Shown: positions 44,320 through 54,799 of the stretch, one piece after another
Layout of the letters: every line of letters begins with the position of its first letter
How positions within the stretch are numbered: position 1 is the stretch's first letter
Source of the DNA: Limnoperna fortunei
Lineage: Eukaryota; Mollusca; Bivalvia; Mytilida; Modiolidae
Direction: 5' to 3'
Assembly (NCBI GenBank): GCA_944474755.1
Contig: OX104114.1
Location: 82,446,623-82,510,622 of the forward strand
Length of the DNA stretch: 64,000 nucleotides
The notes under the pieces: model-generated
Seen by the model: only the letters and a program-made list of their open reading frames with translations
What the model was told of the DNA's origin: nothing
The model's database searches: none
Position numbers and translations under genes: made by a program

Positions 44320-45015
44320 TAGAACGAATAATCGTACCCTCGCTTTTTGTTGGCGAGGGTACGAATTTAGTCCTATTACTCGTAATGTAGCAGAGCGGGA
44401 GTGAATCACTCCCGGCACTTTGATGTCCAAAAGAAGTTGCATATACAATCAGACGTGGTCGATCTTGATATCTTTCGACAGTGTCATCATTTTTTTTATC
44501 GACTTCGTGTTTAAAATCGATCATTATTGATTCGTGATGATAGCTATTGCCGTTTTTAAGAACCCACTGTGCGTTGTGTATTAATTGACATTCGTGTCTC
44601 TTCTTAATTACGTTTACTACATGAAAAACAAACAGAAACCGGAAAGTGAATGGCGTGTTGCATCTTGGGTAATACATATGTAAATTACTGGATTCTTACT
44701 ATGGAGTGGTTGTTATAGTATGCAAATTATCAGGTCAAATTATCCATATACGGAAAAATTATAAACAAAGCATTTTCCACGTGCATCTTCAAAGACAAAA
44801 AAAAGAAATGTCTTCAATAAAGATCGTTTCCCGTTAGTTTCGCAATGTTTAAAGCTTTAATAACGTAAAGAAGATGAATATTAAGTTTGAATTTTTTATA
44901 AATAGACCGGAGTTGGAATTTTTTATTTGCTACATTACGAGCAATAGGACTAAATTCTGCCGATAATCCGACAAATCACAAAACTAACTTCGGATTATAA
45001 CGGCTGTAAAATTCG
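44320..45015. mobile_element. ~0.7-kb insertion with inner TIRs and end hairpins
   Basis: It interrupts the intronic minisatellite (CAGACTAATTA ... TTATTAACAGCAAC). The 28-bp inverted repeats 44364-44391 and 44929-44956 differ at one base (AATTTAGTCCTATTACTCGT and complement). Outside them are hairpins at 44333-44363 (CGTACCCTCGC, loop, complement) and about 44958-45003 (GCCGATAATCCGA with TCGGATTATAACGGC). A 121-codon minus-strand frame (44312-44677) runs through one half with no known domain. Confidence 0.8.
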
Positions 45016-45374
45016 ACCTAACTTATTAACAGCAACATGGTGGAAAGGAAAAAAATGATAGAAATGCAAACAGGCTAACAAACAGCAACTTGGTGGCGGC
45101 AAAGAAAGGATAGAAAGGCTTACAGACTAATAAACAGCAACTTAGTGGCCAGCAAAGAAAGTACATGGAGCCAGGTTTAAGTGAGTGATACAGGCTCCCA
45201 GGAGCGTCTAGTTTTATCTGACATGACATCCCGATAATTTAATGTGATATAGCTGAAATTATTTCGATCGTTTTGTGGGGTCTCACATTACTCAACGAAA
45301 CTTGGTGCCTAAGTTAGAACAAACAATGTTAGTATGTTAGTAGTTTCCCGTATACGCAAATAATTAAGAGGCCG

Positions 45375-45705
45375 TGGTCAGTTCTTCTGACCAGTAGGAC
45401 CGTATTGGGAGGGTTCTAAGTTCTTCTGACCACTAGTACCATACTGGGATAGTTCTTAGTTCTTCTGATCACTAGGACCTTACCAGGTGGATTCCAGTTC
45501 TTCCGACCACTAAGACTATAATGAGAGTTTTCAGCTCTTCTGAGCACTAGGACCATTCTCATTTCTTATGATTAATAGGAACATACTTAGACGGTTCTGA
45601 CCACCAAGACCAATTTGTGGAGGGCTCTCATGTTTTATGACAAGGCTCTACTAGAAGGTTCTCAGTTCGTCAGACCACTAGTACCATACTGTCAGTGATC
45701 TTAGT
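45375..45705. repeat. Degenerate ~50-bp minisatellite
   Basis: About seven poorly conserved units with GTTCTTCTGACCACTAG, GGACCATACTGGG and AGTTCTTCTGA words. Confidence 0.75.
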
Positions 45706-46431
45706 TTTTTTACCTCTAAGTCCAGTAGTAATGAAAAGACTTGAAACTAGTTCATTTAACATTACGGCAGACACAGTATTTGGCCCTCAGTCTTAAAACT
45801 CGGATAATCTAACATGTTGGTCAATACCGTAGGTGCAGGTCAGCAATGATCGGGTAAGTTTCGTCGTTCGTAGTTTTAATAAGTAGTTTAATGTTTGCCA
45901 ATAATGGTTACAGTTGCACGTTATTTTACCTGGTTAATTTGTTTATATCCTAGGAAAATATACAAGTAACCCGTAGGCTTTCTAGTATTTATATATTTAC
46001 GCATCAAACAAACACTGATATAACCAGAACACAAAATGTTAGCATATTTTCTATGTAAATAAATCTGATTAATCAAAGTATTAGAGCGAGAGATACAACA
46101 CAGATATGTTACACATTTAAATTGCATAATGCAAGTGCGCTGATAGTACAGTGCCACAAGATATCACCTCCCAAATTTTTGACAATAATTAACCTGACGG
46201 GTGTCGCTACTGAAACACGATTTACTAGTTATTCGGAACACTTAATATCGCATCTTTTCAAGTGGGATCGTGTTGCCTATTGCTGTATTCCGATGATTGA
46301 GTATATGTTGATTGTTGTTTTCGTAAGTATCTAGTTAGTAATAGATTTGAAATGATGTACTATATTAAATTTTAACCTTGGGTTTTGATCGAGTTTTAAT
46401 AAGATTTTGAATACGGTTAGAGGGAAATATA

Positions 46432-46500
46432 CTAGTACGTGCTTTTTGTCTCTTGTGTATTCAGTGTTACAATCACATTCATACTGGTAACTACCACTGT
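46432..46500 (-). pseudogene. Degenerate EGF-like exon fragment
   Basis: The minus strand reads SGSYQYECDCNTEYTRDKK, matching the C-terminal half of an EGF module, with no first half or clear acceptor. A possible fifth, decayed copy of the EGF array. Confidence 0.55.
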
Positions 46501-47299
46501 AGATAAATAATTATGTATACATTTTTTATATCTTAAATAACAAAACAACTTTCCTTTCAGTTTGAACAATACTTAATGATTTGTAACGTTGTGTAAAAAT
46601 ATAAGACAAACTGTGTTGGACAGGATATTAGCGGACTGTGAAGAACATCATGTGTTAACCAGATGGACAAAACATTAGCGGACTGTGGAATATATAATAT
46701 AGTAAATATATGTTGACACATATATACTATGCATAAGTATATTGACCTACATGTATATACCAAAATGCCGTATGTAGACTTTTATAGTACATATACATGT
46801 ATCAATCACTAAGTATAATTTGGGTATATTGCCCTATGAATCAACATGTTGAATATATACAGAAAAGAATGTAGACTATGAATCGGGAAAATAAAACAGA
46901 CAATTTCGTTCCGATTACTCTTAATTCACGTCAGCATATAGCACCGCGAAGAATGCCATTTTCTTAAACATAATATGAAAACAAAAGGCTGACCCTCACG
47001 TTTAAATTTAACAACTGAAAATATATTTTTTTTTCTCCATGCATTTCATTTACAAAATGAGGATGCGCGCTGGTCAGTTAAAAATGGTTGTTCTTATATG
47101 TAATAAATTAAACAATTGGACAGTAAACAAAGTTCTATTGAGTTTTGTTATAAAATTAAAATTATAAAAAAGGGTCAGTAGAAACAAAAAATTGGTTGAT
47201 ATCCACAGGAATTGAAAAATCTCGTACAGAAAAAAAACTAAACCAGCGAGTATTCGTAACCAGAAATACTATTTATAGTTTAATTTAACGGTTTGTTTA

Positions 47300-47380
47300 A
47301 CAAAATACGAACCCGAAAACTCAGACCACGTGATCAATAGTAGACGAAATACCTGAACCACTCTGCCACAGAGGCCCCGA
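47300..47380 (-). mobile_element. SINE head fragment
   Basis: Reversed tRNA-like head: CGTGATCAATAGTAGACG, CCTGAACCACTCTGCCACAG and AGGCCCC. Confidence 0.75.
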
Positions 47381-47471
47381 TGTACATTGTAATGCAATTT
47401 ATGACAGAAAATTATTTTAAAATGACCACAATTACTGTATACTTATGACATTAATTATATTTTTCGCGCAC

Positions 47472-47642
47472 CCGTACACTGTGGCGCTGTCCCTGACCCT
47501 TGGCCGTTGCTAGCACAGGTCCTAGCACTACTTCCAGAAAGTGTGTATCCTGTAGTACAGATGACGGTTGATGTGCATCCCTCAGTTAAACAAGTGGTGG
47601 TGGTGATACTGTGTGTGACTCTATCGACTGTCGGACAGGTTG
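47472..47642 (-). CDS. Receptor-like gene: sushi/CCP exon
   Basis: 171 nt, phase 1-1, acceptor TCTCGTTCACAG, donor ACGG|GTGCGC. Reads ATCPTVDRVTHSI, CTSTVICTTGYTLSGSSAR, CASNGQGSGTAPQCT. Six Cys; the usual Trp of NGxWSG is Gly (GGG for TGG). Confidence 0.82.
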
Positions 47643-48136
47643 CTGTGAACGAGAAAGTCATAATAATTTGATTGATAGAGTTATTGTCACACCTATTTGT
47701 ATCCCAACACACTAAATAATGATGATAGAAACAACAATATCAGCAACGCAGAACTTGGTTAGATTTATTATAATGGTGCATTTTAGCCAAACTAACGACA
47801 TTAATAGATTTTATAGTCTTATCCGCCAAGATACCTTTCTTATTATTTTATTATTTTCTATTGTTGTTCATTTGTCGTGATTAAGGTGTTGACCCAGAGA
47901 CTGAAACTGTTCGAAGAATATCAATGCATGTATATAGTATTACATACTCAGCAACATTGGAGATAATGTAGAAAGATTTAAAAAGCACACGGCCATTTAA
48001 AAAAAATATATATGTAGTCATAGAAACTAGTCCATGCTTGCTTGTGGTCCTAATTTATGCCACAAAAAAGATCAAAATGTTCTTTTTAACAATTTTCTAT
48101 GACATTTTAAGTTTTAGAAACTGTATATTAACGCAC

Positions 48137-48410
48137 CTTTTGGTTCACATTTATAAGATACTTCTAAATATTTCGACTTAGTTTCGCAATGTTCGGAACC
48201 TTTAAACACATTACTGGACACTTGAAGTCTACAGTGTGACGCCTGGTAACAGCGTTCTTTAAGGGTTTTTAACGTCTCTGTATGTGTAGCAGTTATAAGG
48301 ATCGAATCCACACCGGGCGCCTGACGCTGCACGGCCATAGCTGGCTTGTGTAAAGTTTAAAATGCCAAAATCACAACTTATATCTAAAGTTTCTCCATCA
48401 CAAACTAACG
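48137..48410 (-). pseudogene. Receptor-like gene: SUEL-type lectin exon, frameshifted
   Basis: Sea-urchin-egg-lectin/rhamnose-binding domain. VCDGETLDISCDFGILNFT, ASYGRAASGARCGFDPYNC, then in the next frame TLKERCYQASHCRLQV, SEHCETKSKYLEVSYKCEP. Eight Cys and the YGR motif are present; the usual DPC is EHC. The exon is 274 nt, one more than the 273 that phase 1-1 needs, with the extra base near 48275-48290. It splices in phase to the signal-peptide and sushi exons. Confidence 0.85.
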
Positions 48411-48723
48411 CTAAAAATATAAAATATATCATTGTTACTTCTTTGTTTTCACGGGTCTTCACTTTCAATACTAACATTACATTTTTTATAATTTTAAATG
48501 AACAGGTATACCTATTCTGCGATTATTTAATTGCAATTTAAGTGTAATGTCTTAGGTCGCATGTTTTAATGTCAACGATTAATTACAAGTGGTTGAAAAC
48601 AATAAGAAAAAAAAAACCAAAGAAACCGATAAGTATATGATAAACTAACAAACCAATAAATGAGTGACAACAACCCCACTAAAAACCAGAGATGATTCCA
48701 GGTGTTCCTAGGTGATTAGCAAC

Positions 48724-48954
48724 TCATGCGTGACACCCGTCGTATCAGTCAAGGTTACAATCGGCCTGCTCCACGCGTGACACCCGTCGTATCAGTCAAG
48801 GTTACAATCGGCCTGCTCCACGCGTGACACCCGTCGTATCAGTCAAGGTTACAATCGGCCTGCTCCATGCGTGACACCCGTCGTATCAGTCAAGGTTACA
48901 ATCGGCCTGCTCCACGCGTGACACCCGTCGTATCAGTCAAGGTTACAATCGGCC
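48724..48954. repeat. Five 47-bp tandem repeats
   Basis: GTGACACCCGTCGTATCAGT starts at 48730, 48777, 48824, 48871 and 48918: exact 47-bp period, nearly no divergence. Lies in intron 1 of the receptor-like gene. The low divergence indicates recent expansion. Confidence 0.97.
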
Positions 48955-49739
48955 AATTAATCAAATTCGGTGGTGGGAGTCAGTCATAATACAGTTAGAA
49001 GGAGGGAAGTGGTTACGACAAACGCAACAAGTCATTGGTCATTTGTGACACAGATATACCGTAACAGTCAACTAAGTAATGATGGCGCCAGTAAAGTTTT
49101 CTAAGTAATGACTTCATTCTTGCCAGTGTGAACTCCTGGTTGAGTAGGTTTTCTTTCAACAGACAACCTCTATCAATAAAATCTTTTTGAAAATATAGAC
49201 TCTTGAGTAACCGATCTCGAGTAATTGAGAGATGTTTTTTTCATAAGCAGGTGCTGGAAAATTTACAATAGGAAAATAAATTGAAATCGTCCAATCTCAA
49301 CTGATATTAATTGTCAATTTCTAGATGTAAGCCAAGGTGAGAAGCATACCTAGCTATCTATGTGGTGTCAGGTTCAATGGGGTAATACGGAACAAACAAA
49401 AGCTATCAACAGTCATATAACGGGTCATTGGTGGAACGTCGCGATCGCTGATTAAGATGACTATCAGTTTGGTAACAATGACTATTTTTATTTTGTGTAC
49501 AATGGGTAATTTGCCAGGATATGTACTAGAACTGTCAAAGAACGTCGAGACGTTCCTCTAATGACTGGAATTAGAACTGTTGAGAGGGTCTTGACGTTCC
49601 CCCCAAAATAGGCTTAGTGCTAAAGTAAACAGTTAAAATCCAAGATATTTGTGTGATATTTGAAACCTAAACGAAAAGTATACATTTCAAATTAGTAAAA
49701 AGTGTAAGAAAAATATTTGATTATTTAAAACTAACATAC

Positions 49740-49803
49740 CATATTGTGCCATAGCACATGTTTCCATTAAAATCGTGATATATATTATTAACGTTTTATC
49801 CAT
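49740..49803 (-). CDS. Receptor-like gene: signal-peptide exon
   Basis: ATG at 49803; MDKTLIIYITILMETCAMAQY plus one base, then donor G|GTATGT. Joined to the lectin exon it gives ...MAQYALVCDGETL, a typical signal-peptide junction. Confidence 0.72.
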
Positions 49804-50394
49804 CGCAAAACTAAAAACGCAAATGAACTGTACAACTAATGTCGTAGACAAGTCAATTATAAACAATAAACAAATGAAGTGTATTTATTAATTTATAAGA
49901 AAATGCAGGAAATATATACTAAACTGAAGATTTGTGCATCTATATTGGTAGATTTTCATGCTTCAATCATCAATGATTTCCGTCCATGGTCATTTGTATA
50001 TGATTCACGTATGACACAAAGATGAAAGGTGCATTATACGTAGACACAAAGATGACAGGTGCATTATACGTAACGAAAATAAAAATGAAAATGTAAAAAT
50101 TATTAAAAATTACAAATTGCATTTATCCATAACTATATACAAAATGTATGATAAAATAAAATTTCATAATAATGCCAAGCACTAAAACCAAACAATTGTG
50201 AGGCCGGTTTATAGTAAAGAACAGAGAAAAACTTATAAAAATAGATTTTGCACTAATAATGTAATGAAAAAAAGTGAAGACAACAATAACACGTGTTATG
50301 TTATCGTTAGGTCTGTTTGTTAGGTCCTGGGAGTCCTTCGTAGGACCCAGCTTTGTGGATTGAGCCACGAAAAGCGTCCATTAATCCAAGATTT

Positions 50395-50396
50395 AA

Positions 50397-50447
<51 letters not shown>

Positions 50448-50500
50448 AGTATTTAACGTCCTTTTAAGCAATATTTCAGCTTTATTCAAGACATGAACAG
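50395..50500 (-). repeat. (ATTG)n tract with SINE tail
   Basis: About a dozen GATT units followed by TATTTAACGTCC and GCAATATTTCAGCTTTATTC: the reversed tail of the family seen at 41021-41092. Confidence 0.85.
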
Positions 50501-50554
50501 TTTTAAGGTATAAATATATTCTTCACTATTTTCGATAAATAACAAATAAATAGA

Positions 50555-50682
<128 letters not shown>

Positions 50683-50899
50683 TTTTACGAATTTGTTACA
50701 GATCGGAATATGATCTATGTACATAGTGGGTATTGATACAGCACTACAGCTCAGATGGCTCAGCTTTTCGAAGTGTGTCTGAGAGTGCATCAGATAGTTG
50801 TTCGTTTAAGTACTCCTAATGTACGATCACCAAGGGGTACATGTAGATCAGAGAATCAGTATTGTACTAATCACTTCTGCGGTTAAACCAACCAACCGT

Positions 50900-52700
50900 T
50901 TCTAGTTACATTCGGTTTCAGCTAAATGCAGGAAATGAATGGAAACAACATGTTCATGAGATAAGGAGCGCTTGTCATAAACAAAACAGACATCCGCGGA
51001 CAGGACATCTTCTAGCCATGTATAGAAATGTATAGACATTGGATGTCAATAGAACGTGTTAAAATATGAGAAAAAGTAAAACATCTGTTTCATTTTTATA
51101 AGACATACTTGAACATGTTTCATTAGTACATATTTGTTTGGCCTACGACCTTTAAAACTGTGAATCAATAGAAATCGATATCGATATTAAAGGACCAGGA
51201 TTGATGATTGATTGATGTTTTACGACCAGAAAAAATGCGCCTTACTTTATTGGTGTAGTAATCTGTATTTGAACAGAAGAGTGTGGCGTTATTTGGTTAC
51301 ATAAACTAAAACAAATCATCACATATGATTGTAAATTATGTATCCATTCTAATGTCATCATTAAAAATTTGTATCAAAATATCATTTTGTAGAACTTTTT
51401 TTTTTAATTCTAATATGCTGTTATAGGGCAACCTCAATAATAAGCTAAATAAGTCTTTAAACGTCATTGGTATTCCACGTTTGTGGGTTTTTTTAAATGA
51501 ATATAAAGTACATATTTGTAGGATGTAAGCCAGCCTTTATTAGTGACGTATGATGAATTAAATAGTGATGCATTTACTTTGAGTGCTACTATTGCTTGTG
51601 TACTAAAATTAAGTATCATGAACATGTCTCCAATTTGCAATGACGTTTATTGTTTGTGTTATATCAACAACACAACAGTAACACCAGGTCGACTTAAAAA
51701 AACTACTTAAACAAAAGTCTTCTTAAATTGTTGTTAAAATTAATTTAAATTGTTTACACGATAAAGACCCTTTATGTCCATATTTTTCCAGTGGCAGTCA
51801 AAATTCTGTTCCCTATGACCTATCCCAACCTGTTTTGTTTTACTTTATCTCGTCCTGAATATAGCTTAAATACTGCTCGCTAGTCATGCTAGTAGTAAAG
51901 CGAAATCTCGACTAATGCAGTTCTCGTTTTCAACAATACGATTGGTTAAAGGACTTCCGGTAAATGTTTTTAAAAGTATAAAGTATTTGTTTCTCACTAA
52001 ATCTCCCACGCAACATATCAGTAAAACGAAAACGATGAGAGATTTTATTTTTTATTAGGTTGAATAAAAGGCAATAATCTCTGTACGAATTTGATTGACA
52101 ATTTCATGAGCATTGTAAATTTAGTACTAGGACAACCTGTTCACGTTTTTCGAAATATCTATATAATGGTATCGTGTATATAACACATGTTATTATTGTT
52201 GTTTTATGTTTTTGGTTATTATTTTTGTTATTATTTTTTGTGGTTTGTGTGTGTGTGTTTTTTGGGTTGTTTGTTTGTAATTTGTCTTATTCCGAATATA
52301 TTATATAATATTTTGAATTCGGAGATAATAATAGTTCTTCCTTGTTGGCTTTCGTACATATAACAGTACAGACACAGACATATCTTATTTCAATAAACAC
52401 AGCATACAATAGTATAGTAATCAATGACAATACATATAAATAGAAGCACAAAAGACCATACATATCCCGAAAGAAGTCAGTTTCAATATTTATGCTTATA
52501 GTCGTCTACTGAAATAATAGCTTTAAAATACATCGTACGCAATTCATTACAAACAAATGGGTTATTCAAATATTATATGCAACTATTTATAAATTGTATT
52601 GTATAATTTAAAGATAATTTTCCCCAACATACCATAATCCTGTCAACCACATGTGTACACACAATTGTAACATTTTAACGATACAGTTAAATGTGTCGTA
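50900..52700. other. Gene-poor spacer
   Basis: Holds small SINE-tail pieces at about 51190-51235 (GATTGATTGATGTTTTACG) and 51835-51905 (CTCGTCCTGAATATAGCTTA), and T/G-rich low complexity at 52195-52290. No exon recognised. Confidence 0.5.
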
Positions 52701-52705
52701 TATAT

Positions 52706-53341
52706 TCACATTCTATATCTCCCATACAATAATGACCCGTGAAAACCGCTCAAATAATTGAAGTCTGTAGTAGTTCCTGTTATGGTTTTCACTTTTAACC
52801 AATCTTTATATGCCGATGGAAAATACCTCTGGGATGGAGGAAATGCAGAACGTGCACACGACTTTACTAACTGACTAGCATTTAATCCTCCCTTCCGAAA
52901 CAGTTGCAGTCTGATGAGACTAGACACTGTTGGGGCGGTAACTCTCCTAACATGCAGATTCTTCACAGCAACTAATTTTATTTTTTTGTCTTTCAATTTA
53001 TCATTATCATCGTCCATTATATTTTTCATCGTTTGCACTTTTAATCTGTTTGTCTGTCTTGTTTGAAAAAAATCGTCTGGTCTAGCACTTGGCTTGCTCA
53101 ATCTAATGGCTATTTCAGTTGCTTTGGCAATAGAAACGGTTCTAGTGTTGGCATTAGCTACTTCGTTTTTCTTCACCAAACTTTCTTTTAGTAATGAATA
53201 TCTTTCGTTTTTACTGTATTTCGGTAGAATGTCCAGCTTACGACTCATTACGTCATTTACAGGTTTATTGGTGGCACTGTGTATATTCCTGATATTACTT
53301 TTCTGTATTGACGGAAAACTTACATTAAAAACCATTATCAT
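52706..53341 (-). CDS. Hypothetical basic protein, 211 aa
   Basis: An uninterrupted frame from ATG at 53341 to TAA at 52706, by far the longest in the right third of the window. I do not recognise it. It is rich in Lys, Arg, Ser and Asn, has no clear signal peptide or membrane segment, has a charged stretch DDDNDKLKDKKIKL in the middle, and ends HGSLLYGRYRM. GTAAGT just after the start (MIMVFN|V) resembles a donor, so the true gene might be spliced differently. It could be a real orphan gene, one exon of a larger gene, or chance. No shared exon or repeat was seen elsewhere in the window. Confidence 0.45.
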   Translation of the reverse strand: MIMVFNVSFPSIQKSNIRNIHSATNKPVNDVMSRKLDILPKYSKNERYSLLKESLVKKNEVANANTRTVSIAKATEIAIRLSKPSARPDDFFQTRQTNRLKVQTMKNIMDDDNDKLKDKKIKLVAVKNLHVRRVTAPTVSSLIRLQLFRKGGLNASQLVKSCARSAFPPSQRYFPSAYKDWLKVKTITGTTTDFNYLSGFHGSLLYGRYRM

Positions 53342-53589
53342 CAATGTGTAACGTGTAGATTTATAGAACTAACTTATTCAAACAAAATATTGGTAATGCG
53401 AAAGGCAAGTCACTACACAAATTAAATATTCCTTTATTAACAAAGTGTTTTCTTCCTTGTTTTAAAACAATGAAATACTTTAAATGACCTATGTATTTTA
53501 ATTTACAAGACGAAATATATGTATAATGTATAGTTTTCAGTTTGTATAGAACGAACGTTTTTTAAGATAGATTAATTGAATTTAGACTT

Positions 53590-53770
53590 TTGTATCCGCT
53601 ACAACAGTGGGCCTACTCTTTTGTTAAATCTGCAAAATGGGATCCTCATCGTATATCGAGCGTAGCATTCGCCAAACACGTTACACCATACGGTCTGCAG
53701 TCACCTTTTAACGAGCTAATCAGCTCTGGAAGTCGAACTCCTTTCCAGTATGGTACCATTAACAACAGTG
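53590..53770 (+). repeat. Diverged GC-rich repeat copy
   Basis: GCTACAACAGTGGGCCTACTC, CGCCAAACACGTTACACC and CCAGTATGGTACCA match 57550-57750 and 5100-5330 in order. Confidence 0.65.
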
Positions 53771-54049
53771 TATAGCTGCAACGTTTACAAATAACCCAGT
53801 AACATTAAAATATTGGCAACCTGGATACCGGATTGGGGTTCCTGAATTAGCAGCTTCTCAACACATTCCTATGTACCAGATGCCCTCTTGTTGTGAGTAT
53901 CTAGGTTACAATAAAGAAACCCGGACAAGGGACCATAATGGGTAACATGTTAGTACAGTGCCACGCTTCTTAAGCGATAAAGATCTAATGTAATGATTGC
54001 ATAAAATTAGGCGCTAAAACAAGCACAGCTATTCAAACATTCCAAAACT

Positions 54050-54240
54050 CTATTCCCAGTGCTCGACCCACAGAGCAGCACGGCGCGTCCCCGGCTGGTG
54101 GATAGGGGAAACCTTCTCGTTCGGGGGATGGGAGGTTGTCAAAATACAGAAAGCCGTGAACGCAGATCGCAGTGGGCGAACGCCACGCTCCTTGTACACT
54201 TAAGGAGGCTCACGGGTTTAAATTATTGCGCCCATTGCGC
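54050..54240 (-). repeat. GC-rich repeat copy, reversed
   Basis: CAGTGCTCGACCCACAGAG, TGGTGGATAGGGGAAACC and TTCTCGTTCGGGGGATGG are the complement of the 57660-57750 copy. Confidence 0.7.
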
Positions 54241-54629
54241 AGACTGTTGAGCATTCGTAACGTTATTCGATTGACTGTCGTAAAAAATTGCAAACTATTA
54301 AAATAAATTAAAAATACATAAAAACATTGCTACTTATTCTGAAAATTTATAAATTTGATTTAATAAACATTAACAAGTATAATGGACAAATATTTACGTA
54401 TTCTAAATACCGGACAGTTTACGGTTTGTTGACATTGCCACCTCCATTTGCATGCCAAGGTTATTCCAATTTAGGTTGTCAAATTTTGCACGTGTGGTGA
54501 CATACCAACATACCTAATAATAGTATACTTACTATATAAAGGACAAATAAATATAAGTTTTGACACACGTTGCATTTAGATATGGCTGTACACAAATCTA
54601 TAAGAAAATGATCTGGAGGTCAATTGTGA

Positions 54630-54790
54630 AGGTCAAAGGTCATATTAGTTGGTATTTGGCAAATGGTCTTGTTATGGCCTAGCTTCATACCAAATACCTT
54701 AGTCGTACGATAAAAAACAAAAAAGTTATGGCCAGATCTTAAATTTCAGGGTAAAATGACCTTGAAATTAACTATCAAGGTCAAAGGTCA
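54630..54790 (+). promoter_or_regulatory. Two DR1-type nuclear-receptor half-site pairs
   Basis: AGGTCAAAGGTCA occurs exactly at 54630-54642 and 54778-54790, with further single half-sites (AGGTCA 54617, TGACCT 54758). DR1 is the known site type for RXR, HNF4 and COUP-TF dimers. The block reads like part of a dispersed repeat, so function is uncertain. Confidence 0.5.
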
Positions 54791-54799
54791 TGCAAGTCG

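Larger units (their letters stand above)
37678..49803 (-). pseudogene. Receptor-like SUEL-sushi-EGF-TM gene, decayed
   Basis: Minus-strand modular gene. Proposed exons in order: signal peptide 49803-49740; SUEL-type lectin 48410-48137; sushi/CCP 47642-47472; EGF 44095-43979, 43499-43383, 42901-42785, 42191-42075; Ca-binding-type EGF 41253-41146; short stalk exons 40291-40244, 38792-38736, 38328-38293; transmembrane and tail about 38205-37678. Every intact exon starts and ends in phase 1, so the modules can be joined in frame. Lesions: one extra base in the lectin exon, TGA in the EGF at 42785-42901, a Cys-to-Tyr change in the EGF at 42075, Trp-to-Gly in the sushi domain, AA where the transmembrane exon needs an AG, and a frame slip after RRRRRTRSLR. 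I infer a pseudogene; sequencing errors or a damaged allele remain possible. The intact ancestor would be a cell-surface glycan-binding receptor. Confidence 0.75.

Noticed and set aside
48724..48954. CRISPR-like repeat array
   Set aside because: The 47-bp units are contiguous without unique spacers and the DNA is clearly eukaryotic.
53094..53351. 85-codon plus-strand hydrophobic frame
   Set aside because: Antisense shadow of the 211-aa minus-strand frame; hydrophobic only because the other strand is Lys/Asn-rich.
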